Part shown: in pieces, positions 17,510-26,258 of the stretch | Layout: every line of letters begins with the position of its first letter | How positions within the stretch are numbered: the stretch's first letter is position 1 | Source of the DNA: Planctomycetota bacterium | GTDB taxonomy: Bacteria > Planctomycetota > B15-G4 | DNA: 46,504 nt | Assembly (NCBI GenBank): GCA_029259695.1 | Contig: JAJDEQ010000089.1 | Coordinates: 1 to 46,504 of the forward strand | Reading direction: 5' to 3' | Notes under the pieces: model-generated | Database searches by the model: none | What the model was told of the DNA's origin: nothing | What the model saw: the letters and a program-made list of their open reading frames with translations, nothing else | Position numbers and translations under genes: made by a program

Positions 17510-18910
17510 ATGATGAACTCCTCACGCCTCACTGCCATCGGCTTTCTGCTCTGCCTTGGGACGACCTGGGCGCATGCAGGGCCGGACCCGGCTGCGCCGG
17601 CCGTCCCCGCGCCGCTGCCCGCCGCGCTCCAGGAGGCGGGCGACGAGGCCGACGCCCTGGCACTGATCGACGCGGCCCGGGAGGAACGGCGCGCCGCCTA
17701 TGAGGCCATGGAGGCGCTGATCCTGGAGCTCCGGGACGACTACGACGCGTTGGTCTCGGGCCCCGACGCCGCCACCAACAAGCACGCCCTGGTGCTGTCC
17801 ATCACCGACAGCCTGCCCCAGGCCCGCACGCGCCTGGCCGCCGAACGCGCCCAGGGCCGTCCGGTCCAGCGCGGCAACCGCCGCCGCATCCTGCTCGAGG
17901 CGATCGAAGAGCCGATCACCGCGGCCTCGCCGGTGGACGAGCGGCTCGGCGTCTGGGTCGGCCGACGCGTGGCCGACGAACTCAGCCGGAACAACAGCTT
18001 CGACGACGTGACGGCGGACGACGTGCTGCGCATCGTCGACGGCCTGTTCGACGCCGAGGCCAACTGGTGGATCTTCTGGAATGACGAGTTCCACCACGGA
18101 CTCCCGGAGGTCGAACGCTACCAGGCCGCCGACGAGGCGCTGCTGGCGGCGGGCCTGGCCCTGAACCGCGTCAAGTTCCCCGAGCGTTACACCAGCCGCG
18201 GCGAGGAGGCGCCCCCCGGCATGGTCGTGGTCCCCGGCGGCAACTACGACCTCGGACCGAACGTGGGCTGGGAGCGCCCCGGCCGCCGGGTGAACCTGCG
18301 TTCCTTCGCCATCGACCGCACCGAGGTCACCGCACGGGCCTACGCGCTCTTCCTCGAGAGCCTGCCGCGCAGCCAGGCGCGACGCATGCTGCCGCGTTCC
18401 TGGGACCTGGACGATGACGGCAAGCCGCTGTTCGACACGTCGCGTCGCGACCACCCCGTGCTCTACGTGAACTACGACCAGGCCGCGGCCTACGCGGAAT
18501 GGGCCGGCAAGCGCCTGCCGACCGAGAACGAGTGGGAGGCCGCCGCCGCCGGCTTCGAAGGCTTCGTCTACCCCTGGGGGAACAACTACGAGCCCGGGCG
18601 AGCGCAAGCGGACGAGGGCTTCACCGCGCCGATCGCCGTGGGCAGTTTCCCCGACGCGCGCTCACCCGTCGGCTGCTACGACATGGCCGGCAACGTCTGG
18701 GAGTGGACCGCCACCACAGGCGACGACAACAAGGACTTCGACGAACTCCCCAAGGGCCTGGTGAACGTGATCATCCGCGGTGGCGGTTTCGACTCGCCGT
18801 GGGACAAGCTCACCACGCGCTACCGCCGCGCCGCGCCCGGCCACGACGCCTTCGGTTCACCGCGCTACGTAGTGCCGATCGGCTTCCGCTGCGTGAAGGA
18901 CCTGCGTTGA
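17510..18910 (+). CDS. Exported SUMF1 (FGE-sulfatase-like) domain protein, catalytic cysteines absent
   Basis: 466 residues from ATG 17510 (a second ATG follows). Signal peptide SSRLTAIGFLLCLGTTWAHA. A helical region (about 35-225) precedes a SUMF1 domain (about 225-466) beginning GMVVVPGGNYDLGP. Core motifs: FAIDRTEVTARAYALFLES, HPVLYVNYDQAAAYAEWAGK, RLPTENEWEAAAAG, YPWGNNYEPGRA, VGCYDMAGNVWEWTA, and the end IGFRCVKDLR. Formylglycine-generating enzymes use two cysteines near RYRCAAR; here the equivalent reads RYRRAAPG, so it should not oxidise sulfatase cysteines. SUMF1-fold proteins without the cysteines are abundant in planctomycetes and often bind partners or ligands. Divergent from recG, with only 50 bases between starts. 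Confidence 0.85.
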   Translation: MMNSSRLTAIGFLLCLGTTWAHAGPDPAAPAVPAPLPAALQEAGDEADALALIDAAREERRAAYEAMEALILELRDDYDALVSGPDAATNKHALVLSITDSLPQARTRLAAERAQGRPVQRGNRRRILLEAIEEPITAASPVDERLGVWVGRRVADELSRNNSFDDVTADDVLRIVDGLFDAEANWWIFWNDEFHHGLPEVERYQAADEALLAAGLALNRVKFPERYTSRGEEAPPGMVVVPGGNYDLGPNVGWERPGRRVNLRSFAIDRTEVTARAYALFLESLPRSQARRMLPRSWDLDDDGKPLFDTSRRDHPVLYVNYDQAAAYAEWAGKRLPTENEWEAAAAGFEGFVYPWGNNYEPGRAQADEGFTAPIAVGSFPDARSPVGCYDMAGNVWEWTATTGDDNKDFDELPKGLVNVIIRGGGFDSPWDKLTTRYRRAAPGHDAFGSPRYVVPIGFRCVKDLR

Positions 18911-19152
18911 GCGACGTCCAGGCGACGCCCGCCAGCGCCGACGCCCCGCCCCCGGCGGTCCCACCCGGTTCGCGCATCGAGAGCCTGCTCCTGGGCCTGA
19001 AGCTGGCCGGCGACCTGCTCTCGCTGCCCTTCCATCTGCTCGTGGTGCTGTTCACCCTGCCGCGCGACCGTCGGCGCTTGCGGGACACCCTGGCGTCGGC
19101 AGCCGTGGCCCTCGAGGGGTCGGCGGCAGCCGCACCGGCGGACGACCCGTAG
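18907..19152 (+). CDS. Small single-span membrane protein
   Basis: 81 residues from TTG 18907-18909, which overlaps the stop of the SUMF1 gene by four bases (TTGA). GAAGGA lies six bases before it, a good ribosome site. A Pro/Ala-rich start is followed by an amphipathic/hydrophobic helix (SLLLGLKLAGDLLSLPFHLL and VVLFTLPRD, about 26-52), a basic patch (PRDRRRLRD) and an Ala-rich tail. Function unknown. Coupling to the SUMF1 gene suggests the two act together at the membrane. Confidence is limited because the gene is short and uses TTG. Confidence 0.5.
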   Translation: MSDVQATPASADAPPPAVPPGSRIESLLLGLKLAGDLLSLPFHLLVVLFTLPRDRRRLRDTLASAAVALEGSAAAAPADDP

Positions 19153-19211
19153 GCCTCCCGGAGGAGCCACCGCCGCCTGACGGCCCGTGCGGCGCGCGAC
19201 GACGCGCAGCC

Positions 19212-19234
19212 CTCCCCGCACCCGGGGAGTTCTT
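19212..19234 (+). terminator. Intrinsic terminator after the SUMF1/small membrane protein pair
   Basis: Perfect 7-bp GC stem (CTCCCCG, 19212-19218, with CGGGGAG, 19223-19229), a four-base loop and TTCTT directly after. It lies 60 bases past the last stop, in the 184-base gap before the next plus-strand gene. Confidence 0.6.
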
Positions 19235-19336
19235 CCGGTTTCGCCCTTTCACCGGCGGCGGCGATCGGGCAGCATCCAAGCGCGCGGGCCGAATCCCGCA
19301 ATTCCCCCGAACATCGCAGCTCCCTGACGCCCTGAG

Positions 19337-20389
19337 ATGAAGCACCCGAGCGCCATCGTCGAGCAGGACGACAACGAGTACCTCCTGCTCGAAGAGGGGT
19401 ACAACGAGTCCACGCGCGCGGTCGCGGTGCTCGCCCGCCCCTCCAATCCGCTGTTCCCCAAGGCCGAAGACGGGCGCACGTACCACTTCAACGAATCGGG
19501 CGAATGGCACGCCGTCGCGCGCTGGACCCGCGAGCAGCTCGTGGTGGCCGACGAGCGCCATGCGCACCACGGCGAACTGGTGCGCGGCCTGGCGAGCGAC
19601 TACGTGGAGGGCCTGCCCCGACCGCGGCCGGTGGCCTGGGCGCTGCACGACGGCGAGGTCTTCGCGGGCTCGCTCTCGCCGGCCGTCCCCATGGGTGTCG
19701 TCGTGCACTGCCACGACGACGAAGACCACGCGCAGGACCGCGCCGCCGGCCGCCGCGTGGTGCCGATCGACAACGTCCCGCTGTTCTTCAACCAGATGGT
19801 GCGTCTCGGTTACGCCGGTGCCCTGTGGAACGAGGAGATGCCGGTCTTCTTCTGCGTCGACGACGAAGACGACCTGCAGTTCCTCAAGGTGAGCCGGGAA
19901 CCTCGGGACAAGGTGGCCGTCGAGATCCTCGGCTTGGACAGCCGCTGGGAATCCTACGAAGGCGCCGAGGAGGTCGACTTCCTCGACAACACCCAGGCCT
20001 GCGACGAACGGCTGGTCGAGATGGTCGGCCGCCGGCCCGTGCTCGAATGGCCCAGCGGGCCGCTGGTCTCCGTGGGCCCGAGCGAGGGCAAGCCGATCGT
20101 GCTGGACGAAGAGGACGAAGAGCTGCCCCACGGCGTGCTGTTCACCAACACGCGCTGGGCCAACACGTTCCGCGAAGAGAACGACCCGACATGGACCGTG
20201 TTCGACGTCCCCGACCCCGCGGAGTTCATCAAGCAGACCGACTTCGAGGGCTGCGTAGTGCACCTCAACCCGGGCAACCACCGGGCCTACACCGGCACGT
20301 TGTGGAACAACGGCGAGCAGACGGTGCTCGACAGCTTCAGCGGGTTCTGGCGCCTGACCGACGACGGGTTCGAACCCACCGCCGAGTGA
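19337..20389 (+). CDS. Acidic protein of unknown function
   Basis: 350 residues, cytoplasmic by appearance: no signal peptide or membrane helix. It is very rich in Asp and Glu, with clusters such as CHDDEDH, VDDEDD and DEEDEEL, and has many aromatic residues (for example FSGFWRL near the end). Predicted secondary structure is mixed alpha/beta, with strand-like stretches (MGVVVHCHDD, MPVFFCVDDEDDLQFLKVS, VAVEILGLDSRW). I do not recognise the family. It is preceded by a terminator, so it has its own promoter, and runs convergent with the exported protein gene at 20406, 16 bases away. The start is the first ATG of the frame; no strong ribosome site is seen. Confidence 0.7.
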   Translation: MKHPSAIVEQDDNEYLLLEEGYNESTRAVAVLARPSNPLFPKAEDGRTYHFNESGEWHAVARWTREQLVVADERHAHHGELVRGLASDYVEGLPRPRPVAWALHDGEVFAGSLSPAVPMGVVVHCHDDEDHAQDRAAGRRVVPIDNVPLFFNQMVRLGYAGALWNEEMPVFFCVDDEDDLQFLKVSREPRDKVAVEILGLDSRWESYEGAEEVDFLDNTQACDERLVEMVGRRPVLEWPSGPLVSVGPSEGKPIVLDEEDEELPHGVLFTNTRWANTFREENDPTWTVFDVPDPAEFIKQTDFEGCVVHLNPGNHRAYTGTLWNNGEQTVLDSFSGFWRLTDDGFEPTAE

Positions 20390-20405
20390 CGCTCGGCCCC
20401 GCCCG

Positions 20406-22088
20406 TCAGTCCACGATGAACAGGCGTTTGCTGCCGCTGACCGAGGCGATGTTCGGGTCCCACACGAGCCCCAGGCCCGTGACGTAGCCCGAGGTGCCGT
20501 ACTGGATCGGGATCGTGAGCCCGATCGTGATTCCCGCGATCGGCACGTGGATCGACGCCCCCGCGGCGTGGGGCTCATCGCGGCCGGGTTCATCACCCGC
20601 CGGATCGGGGAAGCCGGAGGGCGCTTCACCCGTGGTGTGGGTGAAGACGGGCAGCAGATCGACGGTGATCTGCTGCGGATAGGACCCCGTCTCGTTGGCG
20701 TACACCGGCGGGTGTTGGCGCACCGTGCCGAAGAAGGCGGTGGGGTAGACGGTGGCCTCGGGCTGCTTGCCGGCGAACGCATCCCAGTCCACCGAGACCC
20801 ACGTCACCCGCTCGCTGCCCTGGACCGGAGATGTTCCGCCTCCGCCGTCGGCGGGGCCCGGAGCGCCCGGCCCGGTTGCGGCCCGGAAGTAGGTGCGCGT
20901 ATCCCAGGTGTGGAAGCCGAGGGTCGGGACCTCGCCGCCGCCGCCACCCGAACCTCCGGCCGGATCCTGGGGCGCGAAAACCGGCGGCCCCGCCGCCACG
21001 TCGTTGGCGTCCGCGAAGCCCGCCGTACCCGAGGCGCTCAGCGCCCGGGCGCCACGCCCCACGTCGTAGCCACCGTTGAGATCGATCAGGGGATAGCCGC
21101 CGATGCCCGGATTCGTGTTCTCGGTCTGGTCGGTGTAGGTGTTCGTCCCCAGCTCGGCGCCGTTGGGCGCCAACGCCGTGGTGGTGTTGGCCTCGATCGA
21201 CGCGATGTGGAACGCGTAGTCGGTGACGCAGGGGAACGTGAGCAGGGCCGCGCCGGCGCCCGTGGTCTGGACCGTGTTGGACTGCCAGATGTTGATCTCG
21301 TCGAACGAGAAACCGAAGTAACTGCGCGTCGTGCCGTAGACCGGCCCGGCCTGGGCCCAGTGCCACCAGCCGTCGATGAAGTCGTTGCTGGCGACGGTCG
21401 TGGGCACGAACCCGAACTCGACGTTCATGCACCCGGTGGGCAGCGTGACCGAGGCGAGGAAACCGATCGCGGCGATCAGGTCGGCCGTACCGCCGTCCGA
21501 GCTGGGCAGCAAGCCGTTGTTGGGGATCACAAAGGTCGCGGTGCCCAGGAAGCTCGGCATGGGCAGGGACAGGAAACTCGCCGAGCCGCTGGGCGGCGTC
21601 CCGTACGGCGCGCCGGTGGTGGTCGCCACCAGGCCCGGCGCAGAGATGCTCGGGTTGGTGAAGATCGCCGGCGTGTTGGCGTTCAGGCCGTCGAGTTCCC
21701 AGAAGGTCCAGGACGGTTTGATCGATCCCGTGCCCGTCCCGGCCGCGTTCCCGATGCACACCATCTGGCTCCAACTGACCAGCTTGTAGCCGAAGGTGCC
21801 CGAGAAGTCGGCGATGGTCGAGCCGCGCAGATCCGTGCCGGGGATCCACGTGCCGATCCCGTCGGCAGAGGTCACCAGGCCCCCGCCCAGCCCCTGGCCC
21901 GCGTAGACACCGTCGAAGCCGTTGCCCAGCGGATGCCAGTTCTCCTCGTTGCCCTGGGCCGCCGCCACCGTGGTCAGCAGCAGCAGTGCGGCGAGGCAAC
22001 GGGCGGCCGCGGACGAGCGCCGCGCGCGCACGTCCCGGGTCAGCGTCCGGGGCCCGTGCTCGATCATGGATGACAGGGCGAGTGACAT
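20406..22088 (-). CDS. Large exported protein of unknown function
   Basis: 560 residues from ATG 22086-22088, with GGGAG seven bases upstream. The signal peptide follows a basic stretch (ARRSSAAARCLAALLLLTTV then AAAQG). The mature protein is rich in Gly, Thr, Ser, Asn and aromatics, with few charged residues, as for surface or extracellular beta proteins of planctomycetes (for example FGYKLVSWSQMVCIGNAAG, GFSFDEINIWQSNTVQTTGA). A Gly/Pro-rich hinge (GGSGGGGGEVP and APGPADGGGGTSP) divides it at about residue 360-425. The last segment (ITIGLTIPIQYGTSGYVTGL) is an amphipathic beta pattern. Repeated mentions of TFWELDGLN and WDTRTYF type do not match a family I know. It lies 139 bases downstream of the kinase gene on the same strand. 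Confidence 0.72.
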   Translation of the reverse strand: MSLALSSMIEHGPRTLTRDVRARRSSAAARCLAALLLLTTVAAAQGNEENWHPLGNGFDGVYAGQGLGGGLVTSADGIGTWIPGTDLRGSTIADFSGTFGYKLVSWSQMVCIGNAAGTGTGSIKPSWTFWELDGLNANTPAIFTNPSISAPGLVATTTGAPYGTPPSGSASFLSLPMPSFLGTATFVIPNNGLLPSSDGGTADLIAAIGFLASVTLPTGCMNVEFGFVPTTVASNDFIDGWWHWAQAGPVYGTTRSYFGFSFDEINIWQSNTVQTTGAGAALLTFPCVTDYAFHIASIEANTTTALAPNGAELGTNTYTDQTENTNPGIGGYPLIDLNGGYDVGRGARALSASGTAGFADANDVAAGPPVFAPQDPAGGSGGGGGEVPTLGFHTWDTRTYFRAATGPGAPGPADGGGGTSPVQGSERVTWVSVDWDAFAGKQPEATVYPTAFFGTVRQHPPVYANETGSYPQQITVDLLPVFTHTTGEAPSGFPDPAGDEPGRDEPHAAGASIHVPIAGITIGLTIPIQYGTSGYVTGLGLVWDPNIASVSGSKRLFIVD

Positions 22089-22227
22089 GGCAAGGCTCCC
22101 GAGGAGGATGCGGGAAGTCGTGCTGTCCGCCGGCGCCGACGGGTGAGTCGGACGCGCGGCTCGGGCACGAGGACACGCGGGATTCGGGCCCGCGCGCTGT
22201 GGATGTGGATGGTGCGGCTCGACGCGC

Positions 22228-25068
22228 TCACGGCTGCAGCTCCCGGACCGGGCGAACGCCGATGTTGGGCGCGCGCACGTCGCGGGCGAGCCCCTGGCGC
22301 ACGACCGACGACACGTTGTGGGCGACGTCCACGTTCGAGCCGCCGCGGTGCACGCGGTTGGGGTCGTAAGCGCCGCTGCGCAACCCGTCGCCCGCGCGCA
22401 CCGGCAGTTCGTACGAACCGAGCGCATCGAGACACCACTCGGCGACGTTGCCGTAGACGTCGTGCAGGCCGAAGGGGTTGGGCGCCAGGTGCCCCACCGC
22501 AGCGGGGAACGCGTAGCCGTCGTCCCAGGGCTCCACGCGGGCCCTCGGCATCTTCCGCCGCCACGCGATGTCGGCGATGTTGGCGCACGCGGCCAGTTCG
22601 TCGCGGTGCGCCCAGGACGGATCGGTCGTGCCGCCGCGGGCCGCGTACTCCCAGCGGGCCTCGGTCGGCAGGGCCAGCCCCACTCGGCGCAGCACGCTGC
22701 GGCAGTCGACCCAGCTCACCTGCTCCACCGGGTTGAGCAGGCTCGCCTCCCGCCGGCCCCCCCACGTGTTGGGGACGTGGAGGCTCGGATTGGCGCCGGT
22801 GATGCGCTCCCACTGGGACTGCGTCAGCTCGTACTTGGAGATCAGGTACGGGGCCAGGGTCACCTCGTGCACCGGGCTGTTGAGCGCTCCCCCTCCGGGC
22901 CCGCTCTCGATGACGCCGCCGCCGTCGCCCATGCCGAAGGTCGCGCCCGGCAGCAGCACCAGCACCACGCCCGTCGTCTCGTCGATCAACAGTTCGCCGC
23001 TCTCGTCGTCGCGCACCGGAGCCGTCCCGGTGAACAGATCGGCGAACTCCCACAGCCGCGAGTCCGGGTCGCGACCGAGCGGCAGCAACCCGAACTGGGG
23101 CGTGATGCGCAGCCCCGCGTACGCCGGACACGCGACCGGGTCGGCGATGGACGCAATCGCGTCGCCCCACGCCGCGCGTGCCGCCGCATGCTCCAGGCTT
23201 TCGGCTTGCAGGCGTTCCGCGGTGGCCGCCCGGGCGGCGACATCGGCGATGAGTTGCGAGGGCGGCGCCTCGAGCACGTCGAGCCCGCGCACGATCTCGG
23301 CCAGCAGATCGTGCTCGGCCTGGTCCGCGAAGGCCTCGAAGCGGAAGCTGCGCCGCTCGCCCAACCGGCTCTCGATCTGCGTGATCTCGGTGGCCAGCTC
23401 CTCCAGTCGCTCCCTGCGGCGAAGCACGTCGTCGTCCGACAGCCCGAGCGCTCCGCGCAGCCCGCCGTCCGGATCGCCGTCGACCGCGTCCAGCTCGGCC
23501 GCCAGGGCGCCGTAGAGCACCTTGCGCCGCCCGAGCAGCGCCGCCTGGGGATGGGTGTCGCGGTCGTGCTGCCGATCGGAGGCGCTGGGCGGCAGGGCGC
23601 GGGCGCGCAACGCGGCGAGATCGGCCCGGTGGCGCTCCGCGCGGCCGAGCAACTCGTCGGCGCTCGCGCTCCATGCATCCCAACCGGCGCGCATCGAAGG
23701 CACCGCGGGCCACAGCTCGTCGGCCCAGTCCGCCAGCCGGCGCACCTGGGCGGCGTCGGCCCGCCGCTGCTGCAGCGTGCGCGACGCGAGGGTCTGGATC
23801 GTGAGCGCGGTGGTCACCAACAGCGCCACGCTGCCGAGCGCGATCGCCGCGCTCAGCGTCGGGTGGCGCAGGACCCACTTGCACACGCGCCGGGTCGCAC
23901 CGGGAGGGCGGGCCACGATCGGCTCGTTGCGCAGGAAGCGCTGCAGGTCCGCGGCGAAGGCGCCCATGTCCGGGTAGCGGTCGGCGGGGTTCTTCTCGAG
24001 CAGCTTGCGGCAGATCAGCGCCAGCTCGGCGGGCACCTGCGAGCGGATGCCGCGTGGGTCGGGCGGATCCTCGGTCCGGATCTGCTCCATGATCTGCGCA
24101 CCCGTGTCGCCCTCGAACGGCCGCTTCAGGGTCAGCACCTCGTAGAAGACCGTGCCCAGACTGAACTGATCGGTGCGGTGGTCGACGGCGACCCGGCGCG
24201 CTGCGGCCTGCTCCGGGCTCATGTAGTAGTAGGTCCCCACCAGGCCTTCGTGTTCGGTGATCGACACGTCGTCCATCAGGCGCGCGAGCCCGAAGTCGCT
24301 GACCTTCGGATGATCGTCGTGGGTGACCAGGATGTTCTGCGGCTTGATGTCGCGGTGGATCACGCCCGCCGTGTGCGCGACGTGCAGCGCCTCGGCGGTC
24401 TCCTGGAAGAACCGGGCCATGCGCCGGTAGTAGGCCGTCGGCAGGCGCACAGTCTCGCGCAGGTGCCGGAGGTGATCCGCGAGGGTGTGGCCGTCGCCCA
24501 CGAGCTCCTGCGCGATGTACGGCACGCCGTCGATCGCACCGGCCGCGTACACGCTCACGATGCCGGGGTGCGTCAGTCGCCCGCCCGCCCGGGCCTCGCG
24601 CGCGAAACGATCAGCGGCCAGGTCGCTGGTCTGGCCGGGCAACATGAGCTTGAGCGCCACCCGTCGACCGAGCGCACGCTCGTCCGCCTCCCACACCTGG
24701 CCCATGCCGCCCTTGCCCAGCAGCCGCACGAGCTGGTAGTCGCCCAGCTGGCTGCCGGGGCGCGTCTCGAGCGGACCGAGGAAGGCGGCGTGCGCGTCGC
24801 TGCCCTGGCGGCGCACGGTCTGGAAGAACGACTCCCGTGCGAGGGGACCGGGCAGCAGGCCGCCCATGCGGTGACCCAACCGCGACCAGTCCTCGTACAG
24901 CTCGCGCAACTCGGTCGCGATCTGCTCGTGGTCCCGGCACAGCGCCTCGAGGTCCAGCGTCTCGTCCCCACGGCGACCGGCCAGGAAATCGGCCAGCACC
25001 CGCTCCGCCTGGATCGAGGGCGAGCTGGAGTCTTGCACGGGTGGTTGCTCCGAGAGAGCGGCGGGCAC
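22228..25068 (-). CDS. Ser/Thr protein kinase with membrane helix, coiled coil and C-terminal SUMF1 domain
   Basis: 946-residue PknB-type kinase. The cytoplasmic kinase (about 110-380) has glycine loop LLGKGGMGQVWEA, lysine 140 in RRVALKLML, catalytic HRDIKPQNILV, DFGLARLMDD, activation-loop end GTYYYMSPEQA, and DQFSLGTVFYEVLTLKRPFE. A membrane helix (PTLSAAIALGSVALLVTTAL, about 400-420) leads to a long helical/coiled region (about 425-690). The extracytoplasmic SUMF1 domain (about 700-946) has LLPGATFGMGDGG, YELTQSQWERITG, NPVEQVSWVDCRSVLRRVGL, ALPTEARWEYAARGG and FGLHDVYGNVAEWCLDA. The SUMF1 end (SSVVRQGLARDVRAPNIG) lacks the catalytic cysteine pair. The longest start is GTG 25066-25068; another GTG ten codons in has GGAG nine bases upstream and may be the true one. 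Divergent from two ECF-like sigma genes, the usual planctomycete kinase-ECF pairing. Confidence 0.93.
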   Translation of the reverse strand: MPAALSEQPPVQDSSSPSIQAERVLADFLAGRRGDETLDLEALCRDHEQIATELRELYEDWSRLGHRMGGLLPGPLARESFFQTVRRQGSDAHAAFLGPLETRPGSQLGDYQLVRLLGKGGMGQVWEADERALGRRVALKLMLPGQTSDLAADRFAREARAGGRLTHPGIVSVYAAGAIDGVPYIAQELVGDGHTLADHLRHLRETVRLPTAYYRRMARFFQETAEALHVAHTAGVIHRDIKPQNILVTHDDHPKVSDFGLARLMDDVSITEHEGLVGTYYYMSPEQAAARRVAVDHRTDQFSLGTVFYEVLTLKRPFEGDTGAQIMEQIRTEDPPDPRGIRSQVPAELALICRKLLEKNPADRYPDMGAFAADLQRFLRNEPIVARPPGATRRVCKWVLRHPTLSAAIALGSVALLVTTALTIQTLASRTLQQRRADAAQVRRLADWADELWPAVPSMRAGWDAWSASADELLGRAERHRADLAALRARALPPSASDRQHDRDTHPQAALLGRRKVLYGALAAELDAVDGDPDGGLRGALGLSDDDVLRRRERLEELATEITQIESRLGERRSFRFEAFADQAEHDLLAEIVRGLDVLEAPPSQLIADVAARAATAERLQAESLEHAAARAAWGDAIASIADPVACPAYAGLRITPQFGLLPLGRDPDSRLWEFADLFTGTAPVRDDESGELLIDETTGVVLVLLPGATFGMGDGGGVIESGPGGGALNSPVHEVTLAPYLISKYELTQSQWERITGANPSLHVPNTWGGRREASLLNPVEQVSWVDCRSVLRRVGLALPTEARWEYAARGGTTDPSWAHRDELAACANIADIAWRRKMPRARVEPWDDGYAFPAAVGHLAPNPFGLHDVYGNVAEWCLDALGSYELPVRAGDGLRSGAYDPNRVHRGGSNVDVAHNVSSVVRQGLARDVRAPNIGVRPVRELQP

Positions 25069-25366
25069 CGGACTGCCGATCGCGAGCCGCGAGCCTGATG
25101 ATCCCGCCGCACTCTCGATCCGCTTTCCGGAAACGGGACGCCGGGGTCCTGGTCTTCAGAGGGGAATCCGGACCTGGATCAGGACGTTGTTTCCCCCGCT
25201 GGGACCCGAGCCGGCTCGGAAACCGGCCTGTGCACCGTACCGCCCACGACGTCGCCGCGCGTGAACCGACCGTTTTTCGACGACCGGCCAGAAGGTTGAG
25301 CACGCTCAGGAAGCAAGGGCAGGGGAAGCCCGCACGACCGGCTGCTCCGAGATGGAGGACAACACC
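25069..25366. other. Divergent kinase/sigma-factor regulatory spacer
   Basis: A 298-base region between the kinase start (minus) and the first sigma gene (plus). It is less GC-rich in places, with a TTTTT run near 25273, so it probably carries both promoters. No clear ECF-type paired promoter boxes, hairpin or small gene could be assigned. Confidence 0.4.
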
Positions 25367-26242
25367 ATGACGCCACCCGTCTGCCCACCCGTGGCCACCC
25401 GGCAGCCATCGCCCAGCGTCTGGTTCCCGGCGACTCTCCGTCCGCCCGTGGCCAAGCGCTGCGACCCTGACCCCGCAGCGCCCCCTGCCTCAGCCCCGCC
25501 GGCCGCCGAGCCCCTCGGGGATGCCGATGCTTGCAGCGGCGATCGGTGGGCACCCGGCCTCGGAGACACGCCCAAGCCGGAGCTCGAGGATCCGCGCTCG
25601 ATGACACTCGCCGTGCGCGCTCGGGCGGGCGACCGGCTGGCACTGGCACTCTTGTTCGGTCGCTACGAGTCGCGCCTGCGGCGCATCGTGGCCATCCGGC
25701 TGGGCCCCCAGCTGCACACGGGCGTCGACCCGGTCGCGCTCGTCGGGCGGACACAGGTGCTCGCCGCACGCAAGATCGGCGGGCTGCTGTTGCGCAGTCC
25801 GGCCGCCTTGATCCTGTGGTTCGCCCATCTGGCCCTGTGCCAGGTGTCGCAGGACCTGGCCACCGGCGGTCGCGCCGAGGGCCCCGCACCGGAGCGCGAC
25901 GCACGACGCCGAGCCCTCCCGCCGGCCACCGCAGGCCGGCCCCCGGCGCCGCGCCCCGGCCCGCGGACACACCGCTCGCCCCGACTCGAACACCACCGGC
26001 CGGCGTGCGCATCGGCGCAGGTCGAGCAGGCCGTCGACGCCGTCGTCTCCGCGCTCCCTCCCGAACTGCGCGAGGTGATCCTGCTGCGCGACTACCACGG
26101 CGGCACCTGGGAGTTCGTGGCCCTGGAGCTGGGCCGATCCAGCCTGGAGGAGACGCGGCTGATGCACCTCCGCGCTCGCCGTTGCCTGGCCCGGCGACTG
26201 GGAGCCGGCCGCCCGCCTGAGGCGCATCGCGCCCCCCGCTGA
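25367..26242 (+). CDS. Divergent ECF-like sigma factor paralogue
   Basis: 291 residues from ATG 25367, which has GGAGG eight bases upstream (an ATG five codons earlier overlaps that site). A Pro/Ala-rich N-terminus of 80 residues precedes a region matching sigma region 2 of the next gene (LALALLFGRYESRLRRIVAI), then a Pro/Arg-rich linker and a region 4-like end (LPPELREVILLRDYHGGTWE then ALELGRSSLEE and LRARRCLARRL). It aligns with its downstream neighbour throughout, but the region 2 core is eroded: the neighbour's DSMDIVQNTNLVAFQKIGDL reads DPVALVGRTQVLAARKIGGL here. It may have lost core-polymerase binding and act as a modulator or decoy; that is inference. Its stop is 16 bases before the next start, so the two are cotranscribed. 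Confidence 0.72.
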   Translation: MTPPVCPPVATRQPSPSVWFPATLRPPVAKRCDPDPAAPPASAPPAAEPLGDADACSGDRWAPGLGDTPKPELEDPRSMTLAVRARAGDRLALALLFGRYESRLRRIVAIRLGPQLHTGVDPVALVGRTQVLAARKIGGLLLRSPAALILWFAHLALCQVSQDLATGGRAEGPAPERDARRRALPPATAGRPPAPRPGPRTHRSPRLEHHRPACASAQVEQAVDAVVSALPPELREVILLRDYHGGTWEFVALELGRSSLEETRLMHLRARRCLARRLGAGRPPEAHRAPR

Positions 26243-26258
26243 CCCCGAAGGCTGACGC

